Shown: positions 1-8,589 of the stretch, one piece after another | Position numbering within the stretch: the stretch's first letter is position 1 | Layout of the letters: every line of letters begins with the position of its first letter | Source: Dicaeum eximium | Taxonomy: Eukaryota; Chordata; Aves; Passeriformes; Dicaeidae | Direction of reading: 5' to 3' | Length of the DNA stretch: 64,000 bases | Assembly: GCA_013396995.1 (NCBI GenBank) | Contig: VWZP01008563.1 | Location: forward strand, 452,392 to 516,391 | The notes under the pieces: generated by a model | What the model saw: only the letters and a program-made list of their open reading frames with translations | Databases searched by the model: none | What the model was told of the DNA's origin: nothing | Translations under genes and position numbers: made by a program

Positions 1-7
1 TAATAAC

Positions 8-70
<63 letters not shown>
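1..70. repeat. (TAA)n microsatellite, cut by the window edge
   Basis: About 23 near-perfect units of TAA/AAT, with one interruption near base 6. Its true length is unknown because it starts at the edge. Confidence 0.95.
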
Positions 71-325
71 CTGCTCTTTTCCTCAGCCTCTCCCAAACGG
101 AAAAAAGTGACCCAAAAGGAACAAAAGAGGACAGGAGCATCCTCACAACACCAAGGAGGTTTTTCCTCCAGGTGCAGCCCCATGAGGACACAGTGCCTCT
201 CCTGCCCCACTCCCCCCGAGTCCCCCAGGACCCTGCCCCACCCTCCCCCTGTCCCACACCAGCTGGAAGGGGCTGGGACCCCCTGAACTGCACACCCCAG
301 CCGCGAGCCGTGCCCGGTCACTCAC
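1..325 (-). other. IKBKE: IKBKE intron 10, partial
   Basis: Begins at the donor beside 325 and runs off the left edge. It holds the TAA microsatellite at 1-70 and otherwise C-rich unique sequence. No further IKBKE exon was recognised. Confidence 0.7.
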
Positions 326-417
326 ATCAGCCAGTGCAGGCCCCTGGCCAGCAGCTCCCGGCCCCTCCTCAGCGCCCGCCCCACGCGCAGGGTCTGGTGA
401 GCGGCACCCAGGGCGCT
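326..417 (-). CDS. IKBKE: IKBKE coding exon 10 (residues 421-450 plus 2 bases)
   Basis: Reads SALGAAHQTLRVGRALRRGR to RGLHWLM, the first helix of the scaffold/dimerisation domain. Acceptor TTGCAG; donor GTGAGT splits the last ATG. It is the most diverged exon and rich in arginine. The next exon was not found before the window edge. Confidence 0.88.
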
Positions 418-3400
418 CTGCAAGGCAAAGGCGCTGCCAGAGCCGTGCCAGGCACGGGCTCTCTCAGGATAATAACTGGAACAAATCCCTGTGCCTGCCA
501 GGGGCTGTCCTGGCACTCACACACACCCACCTTGGCCGCGCTGCAGTCGGCCACCACGTCCACCCTGGGCACCAGCCTGGGGAAGTCCAGCGCCGCTGCA
601 AAGACAGGCAGGGTGGGGGGTTTGTCCCCAGCTGGGGGCTCTGGGCAGCTCCCACCCTCCAAATAAACCCTGGGGCCACTCAGGATTTCAGCCTCGGTGT
701 TGGAGGCTCAGTGCAGCCCTCCAAGAGATTTTGGGAGCGTGGATGAAGGCAGGACTTCCCTGCCAAGCCCAGTGGGGCCGTGGAGCAGCAGCACACGGGA
801 GGGGAAAACTGACCCTGAAATCCCCTAATCCTGCTCCAGGGACCAGAAACAGGATTGGAGCTGGCACTGGGGACTGGCACAGGATTGGGAATTGGCACTG
901 GGAACCAGTACTGCTGCTGCTGGAACTGGGGTCACTGCTGGGAATGAGGACTGGCACAACCTGGCAGTGGGAAAAGCGACCAGTCTGGTGAACTGGGAAC
1001 CCCGTTGGGAACTGGGACCGGGGTCAAACAGAGCTCAGGCACCAAGATCATGCAGGAAACGGGTCCATCAGCCAGCTGGGAAATGGGAAATCTCTCAGGG
1101 TAATAACTGGAACAAATCCCTGTGCCAGCAGCCACTGTCCTGCCGTGACACATCCCCAGCCACACTCACGGTCTCGGTACCGGACCCCCACCACCTCCTC
1201 GGGCTGCTCTGAGGTGCTCAGCAAAGTCAGGGGGCTGCTCTCTGTGGTTTTGCAGAAATGATGAGCTTGTAGATTGGGATCCAGCTCGTACAGGTGTCCT
1301 TCAAAAAAATATTCTTGATGGTGAGGGACTATATTTGTCTGTTTGAAGACGGCATCTAAAAACTTGGTGGTACTGAAATGGAGAAAGAAGTGAGAGGATG
1401 GGATAAGCAATGAGGTGAGCACACAGATTTCCATCCCTTTAGCAGCCTGCTGCCCTCAAAACACCAAAGTGTTGATGTTTTCTCTTAGCAAAAGATCAGA
1501 CAAGGTCAGCAGAGCCCCCTGGCCCCTCCCTGGGGCTCTGTGTGTGCCCACAGCTCCGTCAGTGCACTCCCAGCAAAGGCTGATCTGAGCCTGGTGTGTT
1601 TTAACCTGGTTTGGGAGCAGTGCAAAGGGAATGGTGCTGCCCCCACGCTCCCCTATGACAGTGAGGGGCTGAGGCTCCTGAGCTCCATTCCCAAACTTCC
1701 CTCTCACAGCCTCACGTGTTGTAGGAGTGGATGTAGATGCGGTGGGAGGACGCCTGCTGCAGGGAGAACACGTCCACCACGATCCTGTGCAAAATGTCGT
1801 TGGTCCCTGCGAAAAACTGGTCGAATCCCCAGCACTTCTCCTGATCCACCTCCAGGATATTGGCCAAGATGGGGATCAGCTGGTCCTTCAGCCCCCTGCA
1901 GCAGCGAGGGAAGAAGAGAGGTTTATGGGGCTGGTGTAACCCCGAGTCACAAACACTGCCCTGCCCTGCACCCCCTTTTCCTGTCTGGAAAGCAAAGGTC
2001 TGGTCTGAAAGCTGTGATAGCTGGAGATGAAAAGTTTCTCTGCCTTGTTAACCCCCCTGTGCTGTCTGAGGACACGGGAGCTGCAGCCCCAGCAAGGGAC
2101 ACTCACGTGGAGAGGCGGCAGGTGATGGGCAGCTCGTAGCTCCACTCGATGTTCCCGTTCTCCTGCCTCTGGACCCCTGCAATGGCCCCAGGAGGCTTCT
2201 CCGTGGTGATTTTGTACCTGTGGGAAGGGAATGGTTTGCTGCTGACTCGAGCCAAGCCAGCTCTGTTTGGGCACTGCGTCCCTTGGGTGGATGTGCTGGG
2301 ACAGACACAATTCACTGAGGGAAAAGGAAGTGCCCAGAGGGAAAATACTGCAAGGAACAGTCAAAACCTTCCAAGTGAGCATTAACCCTGCCTCCCCTTC
2401 CAGCTGTTTAGCCAGGAGGTCATGGGAATGCATTTTACAGAATCCTAGACTTATCTGGGCTGGAAGGGACCTTAAAGATCATCTGGTTCCAAGCCCCTGC
2501 TATGGGCAGGGATGCCACCCATGCCCAGGGCCCCATCCAGGAATGCCATTTGGAGGGAAAAAGTGGCAAATGGGACACGGATTCTTCCCCACACTGCACA
2601 CACACCACGCCCCACAGGCCCCTTGGCAGGGCTTTGGGGCCGTGTGGGGTTAAAGCAGCAGTGAGGCACCTACAGCCCCCCACCTACATGATCTCCTTGT
2701 TCCTGCGGGGTCCCCCGAAGGGCACGAAGGGCAGGCTGCCAGTGGCAGCGTGGTAGAAGGTGACACCGATGCTCCACAGGTCCACGGTGACACCGAAGGC
2801 CTTCTGCGGCGGCTTGCGCAGCACGGCTCGCTGGTACACGTCAGGGTGCTGGGGGAGGCACAGAGAAATGGTCCTGCCCAGAAAACATCACATGGAACAC
2901 AGCTCTGGGTCCTGCCCAGAAACCATCCCCTGCACCACAGCTCTGGGTGCTCCCAAAAAAACATCACCTGCAGCACTGCTCTGGGTCCTGCCCAGAAAAC
3001 ATCCCCTGCAGCACAGCTCTGGGTCTTCCCCAAAAATCATCACGTGGAACAGAGCTCTGGGTCCTGCCCAGAAACCATCCCCTGGAACACTGCTTTGGGT
3101 CCCCCCCAAAAATCATCAGCTGTAACACAGCTCTGGGTCTTCCCCCAAAATCATCACCTGTAACACAGCTCTGGGTCCTCCCCCAAAAATCATCACCTTT
3201 AAGAGAGCTCTGGGTCCTCTCCAAAAATCATCACCTGGAACAGAGCTATGGGTCCTCCCCCAAAAACCATCACCTGCCACAAAGCACCGAGCCCCTCCCC
3301 TTCCAAAACCCCGGCTCAGGCTCTCCAAGTCGCTGCTGCTCCCCAGTGACCCAGCTGTGGGGTTCAGGGACAGGGACCAGCCCCAGCCTCCCCCAGGACC

Positions 3401-5180
3401 ACCAGGCTGGGACGTGCCCTGCTCACCAGGTACTCCTCAGTCCCGTAGACAGACACAAACTTTTCATCGTCCTCCAGCTCTCGGGCGGCCCCAAAATCCG
3501 TCAGTTTGTAGATGCTCTGCCCGTCCTCTCCCACCAGCCTCATGATGTTGCCGGGTTTGATGTCCCTGTGCACCACGCCGTTCTCACGGAGGTGGTTCAT
3601 CCCTGCCACTGCGGGAAGCAGCAGCCGTGTGTGGGGCGGGGCACTGGGCTCAGGGGGGTCAGTTCGAATTTGGGAACGAGGAAAGGGCTGGAGAGGGGAT
3701 AAATCCCGCAGTGGCTGCACTTAGATGGGGACCAGTGTGAGTGGGGACATGGAGAGGAGGAGGGCAGGGCAGGGCACAGCCCCCTGCCACAGCAGCTTCC
3801 CAGAGCAAGGAGAAACCCTCAACACAGAGCGGAACCCCAGCCCGTTCCGGGGTGCAGCTCCTGCCCCTCACTCCACTGCCCAGGGCTGGTGCCTGCAAGG
3901 TCACAGCAGCACCACGGGGTCCCCATCTGGAGGGTCCCAGTCCCTGGAGGTGGCAGGGGCTGGTGGTCCCGACCCCCACGCTCACCCACACACTGCAGCA
4001 CGATGAGGAACTCGGACTCAGCCAGGCCAAAGGCGTTGGCTGGGTCTTCCAGCACGTTCAGCAGGCTGCCCCTGGAGCAATATTCCATCACCAGCACCTT
4101 CTGCTTGCTGCTGCCCTGCGGTGGGAGATGCCAGGAGGGCTCAGCCAGCCCCGTGTCCCAGCAGCTGGCCTGTCCCCCAGCCAGGCAGGACCTCCCTTGG
4201 TCGGTGAGCCCCAGGGTTCCCCAGGGGGGCTCCCACTCACTGTCTCCTCCACGGCAAATAACTTGACAATGTTTTTGTGGTTCAGCTTCCGCAGCATCTC
4301 GAACTCCCTCATCTGCACCTCCTGGGGCCGCAGGTAGCTGGCATTGTTAAAGACCTTCACAGCAACCAGCTCCCCCGATTTCTGGGCAAGGAGCAAAAAG
4401 AGGGAAAGAAAACACGAGGGGATGTCGTTCATGTGCAGAGCAGCTCCAGGAGCGCTGCCGCGGCTCCCACGCCCCGCTCGGGATGGAAGTGATGGCTCCG
4501 CACCGCTTCTGCTCCCCTGCACAAACAAACCGCTGGTGTTCTCCTCCCTGCCCTTCCTGTCCCTGCGCCCACGTGCTGCGTGTCGAGGTGTTCATTCGGC
4601 CCCAAAAAAGTTCCCGTCTGGAGCCGAGGCTGGCAGCTCCCCGAGGAATGGGATGGGATAATGGGATGGGATAATGGGATGGGATAATGGGATGGGATAA
4701 TGGGATGTTCCCAGCCCGCTCCTGCAGTTTGCTCAATAAACTTCAAAAGCTGCTGAAGAGGAGAGCCTGCTTCAAGCCCGGCAAGTGTTTGCATGAAGTA
4801 TGCAAATGGCCCAGGATGGGGTTTTCACAACCCCTGGGCATTCCCCGAACACGGCTCCTTCCCCCTGCGCCGCTCGGGAACGCGGCGAGCGGGACCCGCC
4901 CGGGAGCGGCCCCAAAGCCGCCCTGGACCCGCAGAGCAGGGGAAGGAGCCCCACGGAAAATGAAAATAAAACCCAAAGCAGCGCCTGAGCTGCTCCCCAG
5001 GCAAGGATCTCCCGGGAGGGCGAGTGGAGCGGAGCTCGGGCACCGGGGCTCGGGGCTTTCGGGGTTCCTGCCCCCCCCGCTGCCCCCGCTCACCTTGTTG
5101 CGAGCTTTGTAGACGGAGGCCGTGGCCCCCTGGCCCAGGAGGTCCTCGGTGCTCCACAGGTAGTTGGGGGTGCTCTGCAT
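326..5180 (-). CDS. IKBKE: IKBKE, inhibitor of NF-kB kinase subunit epsilon (3' end off the window)
   Basis: Serine/threonine kinase of the TBK1/IKK-epsilon pair. By family knowledge it acts in the cytoplasm below RIG-I/MAVS, STING and TLR3, and phosphorylates IRF3/IRF7 to switch on type I interferon. Ten coding exons read on the minus strand join in phase: 5094-5180, 4241-4381, 3986-4115, 3427-3608, 2688-2848, 2107-2217, 1716-1895, 1170-1372, 531-595 and 326-417. They give residues 1-451; the human protein has 716. Visible are the glycine loop GQGATASVY (16-24), ATP-binding K38, catalytic HRDIKPGN (133-140), DFG (157-159) and activation-loop S172, then a ubiquitin-like domain (about 305-390) and the start of the coiled-coil scaffold domain. 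It is told from TBK1 by its N-terminus (MQSTPNYLW) and by SRGAP2 as upstream neighbour. No stop or frameshift is visible. The arginines at the human K401 position are unusual. Confidence 0.96.
460..518. repeat. Intronic repeat copy A (IKBKE intron 9)
   Basis: About 59 bases sharing the core AATAACTGGAACAAATCCCT with 1091-1149 in intron 8. Both copies sit about 15-25 bases downstream of a splice donor in the same orientation. Confidence 0.8.
531..595 (-). CDS. IKBKE: IKBKE coding exon 9 (residues 399-420)
   Basis: Short exon reading PALDFPRLVPRVDVVADC and ending SAAK before donor GTGGGT. The human counterpart reads DVPKFVPKVD, whose first lysine is K401, a reported activating ubiquitin acceptor. 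Here both lysines are arginine (AGG codons). Confidence 0.93.
596..1169 (-). other. IKBKE: IKBKE intron 8
   Basis: Holds repeat copy B near its donor and, around 850-1020, degenerate short repeats built on GGCACTGGGAACTGG. No coding sequence was recognised. Confidence 0.75.
1091..1149. repeat. Intronic repeat copy B (IKBKE intron 8)
   Basis: Partner of 460-518; the shared core is nearly identical for about 37 bases and then looser towards the donor. The same placement in two neighbouring introns points to duplication within the gene or to a short interspersed element. Confidence 0.8.
1170..1372 (-). CDS. IKBKE: IKBKE coding exon 8 (residues 332-398), ubiquitin-like domain
   Basis: Reads TKFLDAVFKQTNIVPHHQEY and then FFEGHLYELDP and SSPLTLLS. 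The end (about 384-398) differs most from human and is about four residues longer by my count. Acceptor TTTCAG; donor GTGAGT splits P399. Confidence 0.94.
1373..1715 (-). other. IKBKE: IKBKE intron 7
   Basis: Unique-looking intron of 343 bases with standard donor (GTGAGG) and acceptor (TTTCAG). No repeat or gene seen. Confidence 0.7.
1716..1895 (-). CDS. IKBKE: IKBKE coding exon 7 (residues 272-330), end of kinase and start of ubiquitin-like domain
   Basis: Reads from GLKDQLIPILANILE, through CWGFDQFFA at the end of the kinase domain, into the ubiquitin-like domain (IYIHSYNT). Such a domain follows the kinase in IKK-family proteins and helps bind substrate and control activity. Both ends are in phase with their neighbours. 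Confidence 0.95.
2107..2217 (-). CDS. IKBKE: IKBKE coding exon 6 (residues 235-270, both ends split)
   Basis: Encodes YKITTEKPPGAIAGVQ and then the EWSYELPITCRLS segment of the kinase C-lobe. The first base completes M234; the last two bases begin T271. Acceptor CCACAG, donor GTGAGT. Confidence 0.95.
2218..2687 (-). other. IKBKE: IKBKE intron 5
   Basis: Holds the CR1 fragment at 2438-2545. The rest is unique sequence. Confidence 0.75.
2438..2545 (-). mobile_element. CR1 LINE 3' fragment
   Basis: Plus-strand text GGCTGGAAGGGACCTTAAAG followed by ATCATCTGGTTCCAA is the complement of the 3' end of avian CR1 elements. It is a short, 5'-truncated copy. Confidence 0.85.
2688..2848 (-). CDS. IKBKE: IKBKE coding exon 5 (residues 181-233 plus 2 bases)
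   Basis: Starts HPDVYQRAVLRKP, continues through the kinase C-lobe (VDLWSIGVTFYH) and ends in NKEIM. The donor is GTAGGT, splitting the ATG of M234, which is the only choice that keeps phase with the next exon. Reading straight on would meet TAG. Confidence 0.94.
2849..3426 (-). other. IKBKE: IKBKE intron 4
   Basis: Largely filled by the minisatellite at 2862-3290, leaving about 135 bases of unique sequence beside exon 4. Confidence 0.8.
2862..3290. repeat. Minisatellite, unit about 38-39 bases
   Basis: About eleven diverged units of the form AACACAGCTCTGGGTCCTGC then CCAGAAACCATCACCTGG. Two unit flavours alternate (CCTGCCCAGAAA and CTTCCCCAAAAA). Long open frames here are by-products of the repeat. 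Confidence 0.92.
3427..3608 (-). CDS. IKBKE: IKBKE coding exon 4 (residues 120-180), catalytic and activation loops
   Basis: Contains the catalytic loop HRDIKPGN (D135), the metal-binding DFG (D157) and the activation segment with S172 in VSVYGTEEYL, the residue phosphorylated to switch the kinase on. All catalytic residues are intact, so the gene should code an active kinase. Donor GTGAGC follows a complete codon. Confidence 0.97.
3609..3985 (-). other. IKBKE: IKBKE intron 3
   Basis: GC-rich intron of 377 bases with no repeat or gene recognised. Confidence 0.7.
3986..4115 (-). CDS. IKBKE: IKBKE coding exon 3 (residues 77-119 plus 1 base)
   Basis: Encodes the kinase hinge VLVMEYCSRGSLL and the following helix up to VLQCV. 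It ends after the first base of codon 120. Acceptor CCGCAG and donor GTGAGC are clear, and the phase fits the next exon. Confidence 0.95.
4241..4381 (-). CDS. IKBKE: IKBKE coding exon 2 (residues 30-76)
   Basis: Runs from KSGELVAVKVF to LFAVEET, 47 whole codons. It holds K30, a reported K63-ubiquitination site in the human protein, the ATP-anchoring lysine K38 (VAVK), and the helix-C region with glutamate. Acceptor is CCCAG; donor GTGAGT. Confidence 0.96.
4382..5093 (-). other. IKBKE: IKBKE intron 1 (after the first coding exon)
   Basis: Holds a 13-base tandem repeat (4648-4706). Its first 250 bases lie in the CpG island. The coding frame stays open from exon 1 into the intron to about 4743, but the donor after ARNK and the exon-2 acceptor are strong. 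Confidence 0.75.
4648..4706. repeat. 13-base tandem repeat
   Basis: About 4.5 perfect units of ATGGGATGGGATA. Perfect units suggest recent expansion and length variation between individuals. Confidence 0.92.
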
Positions 5181-5560
5181 GTCCGGGGCTCGCCCCGGGG
5201 GCCGCCGCCCACCGAGCCCCCCCTGCGCCCCTCCGGCCAAGGCCGCTCCCCGGGGCCGGGACCGGGCATGGAGCGAGCCCCGAGCGCTGTCCCCGGCCGG
5301 GACCTGCCGGGGCTGGCGGCAGAGCCGGGGCAGATGCCGGAGCTCGGGGGCGAAGGAGCGAGAGGCGCCTCCCAGCCGGGAAGCGAAACCCGCGCGTTGC
5401 AAAACCCGCCCGGCTGCGGGAGGAAACGCCTCAGCTTCCTGCTCGAGAGAAACCCCCCGGGCCGAGCTGCCGGCCCCGGGCACGGGCACACCGGGCAGCC
5501 AGCCCTGGGCACGGCGAGCAGCCAGCCCCGGGCACGGGCACACCGTGAGACAGCTCCGGG
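4840..5560 (-). promoter_or_regulatory. IKBKE: CpG-rich promoter region of IKBKE
   Basis: Very GC- and CpG-rich stretch around the first coding exon, the likely CpG-island promoter. No TATA box was recognised. GGAAGCGAAAC (5379-5389) resembles an interferon-response half-site, which would suit an inducible innate-immune gene, but it is only one weak match. The transcription start and any non-coding 5' exon cannot be placed from sequence alone. Confidence 0.6.
5094..5180 (-). CDS. IKBKE: IKBKE coding exon 1 (residues 1-29)
   Basis: Starts at the ATG of MQSTPNYLW (complement of 5178-5180), with a G at -3. It carries the nucleotide-binding glycine loop GQGATASVY and ends at ARNK before donor GTGAGC. 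The start matches the invariant N-terminus of IKK-epsilon. The same frame happens to stay open far upstream through a minisatellite, but the conserved methionine decides the start. Confidence 0.96.
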
Positions 5561-5868
5561 CACGGCGTGAGACAGCCCCGGGCACGGGCACACCGAGCAC
5601 CCAGCCCCGGGCACACCGGGCACCCAGCCCCGGGCACACCGTGTAACCATCCCCGGGCACACCGAGCACCCAGCCCCGGGCACACCGTGTAACCATCCCC
5701 GGGCACACCGTGAGCCATCCCCGGGCACACCGTGTAACCATCCCCGGGCACACCGTGAGACAGCCCCGGGCACACCGTGAGACAGCCCCGGGCACGGGCA
5801 CACCGAGCACCTAGCCCCGGGCACACCGTGTAACCATCCCCGGGCACACCGGGCACCCAGCCACGGGA
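5460..5868. repeat. CpG-rich minisatellite upstream of IKBKE
   Basis: Units of about 18-30 bases built on CCCCGGGCACACCG with variable tails (TGTAACCATC, TGAGACAG, AGCACCCAG). About 17 units lie 280-690 bases 5' of the start codon. Each unit carries CCCGGG and further CpGs. Confidence 0.93.
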
Positions 5869-8124
5869 CGGGCTCCGGTGGCGGCACAAGGCGCTGAGCT
5901 CTGGCTGCCGTCGGCCCTGCCGCGGTGCGGATTTGCGAAGCAGAGCCGCATCAGGATCCGTGTCCAGGGTCTGTGTCCAGCCGTTCTGATCTGTGCCAGA
6001 TCGGGGTCAGTGCTCAAGCCCTGGCACGGGCACAGCAGCACCCGGCAGGGCTGGCACTGAGCTGTTGGGGCTCCCTGTCGGGGATGTGGGACAGGGAGGG
6101 GTGTGGGATGAAGGGTGGGATGTGGGACACGGTGGGATGTGGGACACGGTGGGATGAGGGATGCAGGGAGGGATGTGGGACAGGGAGGGATGTGGGACAC
6201 GGTGGGATGTGGGACAGGGAGGGATGTGGGACACGGTGGGATGTGGGACACGGTGGGATGTGGGATGCAGGTGACATGCAGGGTGCAGAGCAGGATGTAG
6301 GATGCAGGACAGGGTGGGATGCAGGGTGGAATATGGAATGTGGGCCAGGGTGGGATGCAGGATGTGGGATTCGGGGTGGGATGCAGGGCAGGATGTGGGA
6401 TTCAGGGCACTCTGCTGCCTGCACAGGGCAGAGCAGAGCTGCTCCTGTCCCTGCTCGCTCTGGCTTCACCATGACCAGCTCAGCATCAGGGTCCCACGGT
6501 CAGGAATTACTCCGGGCTGGCTGGCTGTGTCCAAAGGCTCCATCCTCACCACGAAAGCCTCCAAAGGTCTGAGAATCCATCGGCGTGTGGGGCATCCAAA
6601 CACCGACAGTGCTTCACCAGCCGGCACACAAACTCCACCCCTAATTAATTCCTTAATTCCTGCTGAGCTCCATTTCGCCAGCCACGGGGGAGTGTCTGGA
6701 AAAGCCTGCAGAGAGCAGAAAGCCTGTCGCCTTTCCCCGGGGTTATCCAGGGATGCCCGGGGCGGGGAAGGGATGGCAGAATCTCGGCAGAGATGTCGCT
6801 TTTTTTTTTTAACCACACGAAACCTGAAATCGCTTTGATCGAAGTCATTTTGCTGCAGCTCAGCTGACAGGAAGAGAAAGGGCCAGGGTGACTTCTTGAA
6901 ATTGTGTCTGGTTTTATTTTCTATGCATGTGGTGGCTGTGTCCTTAGAACAGGACCACCAGTCTGTCCCCACGGTGCTGGCCAAGCCCGTGGGAGTGCAG
7001 GGAACTCGCCCCCAACACCTGCCTGGCTTCTTCCAGCCCCCTTATCCTTTCTTCTGCTATCCTTTGACAATTCCCAGCTCGTTTCCTCTCCCCGGTTGCC
7101 CCATCAGGAGGTTTTTCCTCCCTGCCGGCTCCCCAGTCCCATCTGAGCCCCAGGACTGGATGTGCCCGCAGGGGACAAACCCTGGTGTGGTGGCAGAGCG
7201 CATCTGGGAAAGAAAAAACTCGGCCTTGGAAGCAATTTGTGACAAGAATGAATTGTTCCAGCTGGTGGCAGCAAAGCCTGGAGAATAAAGGACAAACAGC
7301 GAGCTCTGAGTGCAGCAGGGACCTCGTCTGGGGTCACAAAACCCGAGAATCCACCAGCCCAGAGGTGTCCCCACGGTGTCACTGTGACATACCTGTGACA
7401 GCCCGTGAGAGCCGAACCCTCCCAGCACTCACCACGGTGTTTCTTTGTTAAAAACCACCAGAATGGGGTTTGTGAGGGAGGGTCGGACCCACCTGTGGTT
7501 TGGTGAGGGTTTAAGAGATAACACAGCTGGACAGTGACCAAGGGAAAATCAAAAATCCCTTGTTGTCTGTGCCACCCATTGCTCTCTGACTCCTGTTTCA
7601 TGTTTTAAAAGCAAAAAGCCACCACCAGCATGCCCAGCTGGCTCTAGGGTGGTACCACAGAGGCTGCTGTGCTTTTGGGGTAAAAGCATCCTGGATTTCC
7701 AGCTGCTCCCTGCAAGAGGAGATGTGGGACAGGGATGCTCACCCCAGGGACAGGGGGGACAAAACTCAGCTGAACATCAAGCCTCACTGAAATTACTGAA
7801 AGTAATTCCTTCGAATCCTAAGAGAAGGGAGCCAAAAGGACAGAGCCCTGCCACGTTCCCCCTCCACGCTCTGAAAAAGGCCCGTGGGAAAACCGAGATG
7901 GGGGAAAGCTGGTAATGATAATAATAATGATCCAATCCATAATCTCAGCCTGAAATCCTCTTTCCTGAGACAGTTGGGGGTCCATCCTCGGCAGGAAAAC
8001 GATGAGGATTAAGCATTTTTAAATCAGGTCAGTGCCAGGGAAGTGTTTGCCCCGGGAATTCTGCTGTGGTGGCTGCGTGCGAGCCCAGGGTGGGGGAACA
8101 CGGGCTGGGATCGGGGTCACTGGG
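5869..8124. other. Spacer upstream of IKBKE
   Basis: Holds the GGGATGTGGGACA minisatellite (6085-6405). From 6406 to about 8124 it is unique sequence with an A/T run at 6801-6811 and a short TAATGA-type repeat near 7914-7930. No coding exon was recognised. A non-coding first exon of IKBKE could lie here. Confidence 0.6.
6085..6405. repeat. Minisatellite, GGGATGTGGGACA-based
   Basis: About 20 short units (roughly 11-18 bases) of GGGATGTGGGACAGGGA and GGGATGTGGGACACGGT, degrading to GGGATGCAGG at the right. Strongly purine-rich on the plus strand. Confidence 0.92.
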
Positions 8125-8520
8125 GCCACAGGAAGAACAGTCTGGGTTGGGAGAGACCTTTAAAGTCTTTTCATTCCACAGCAGGGACACCTCCCACCTT
8201 CTCAGGGTGCTCCAGCCTGGCCTTGGGCACTGCCAGGGATCCAGGGCCTGCCCACCCTCACAGGGAGCAATTCCTTCCCTATATCCCATCTAAACCTGCT
8301 CTCCTTCAGCTTCAGGCCATTCCCTTGTCCCATCACCACATCCTCGGTGTCCCCCTTCTCTCTGTGCCACCAGGCTGCTCCTGCCCTGCTGTGTCCCCGT
8401 GCCCAGGGTGGCACCGTGGGTCCTGCAGAACCTTCTCCTTGCTCAGCCACTCACCAGCACCTCCAGCAACATTCCTGAGCATTCCAGAAGCCCCCCAGGC
8501 CATGCTCTCCCTCTCTCCCC
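8125..8520 (-). mobile_element. CR1 LINE fragment
   Basis: CTGGGTTGGGAGAGACCTTT starts a complementary CR1 3' segment. CACCCTCACAGGGAGCAATT and a later CTTGTCCCATCACCACAT block match the usual CR1 order. Similarity fades after about 8350. It lies just outside the predicted SRGAP2 3' end. Confidence 0.85.
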
Positions 8521-8583
8521 CTCAAACCCAGGATATCACACACCAGGCACCCTCAGGTCAGTGTTTCCACCATACCCAAAACA

Positions 8584-8589
8584 TTTATT
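8584..8589 (-). terminator. SRGAP2: Poly(A) signal AATAAA, likely SRGAP2 3' end
   Basis: Complement reads GAAATAAATG. About 35-45 bases downstream is a G/T-rich block (GGTGCCTGGTGTGTGATATC, complement of 8534-8553) that fits a cleavage-stimulating element. A CR1 copy begins shortly after. Confidence 0.6.

Noticed and set aside
1..325. A further IKBKE exon at the left edge
   Set aside because: The expected next segment of the scaffold domain (continuing after HWLM) was not found in any minus-strand frame here.
2947..3702. Plus-strand open frame of 251 codons
   Set aside because: Lies over the 39-base minisatellite (39 is a multiple of three) and antisense to IKBKE exon 4.
4743..5810. Minus-strand open frame of 355 codons across the IKBKE first exon
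   Set aside because: Only the 29 codons 5094-5180 are IKBKE. The rest is the CpG-rich minisatellite, whose units keep the frame open, plus intron.
6466..6984. Minus-strand open frame of 172 codons upstream of IKBKE
   Set aside because: Low-complexity ends, no recognisable domain, and no splice link to IKBKE could be shown.
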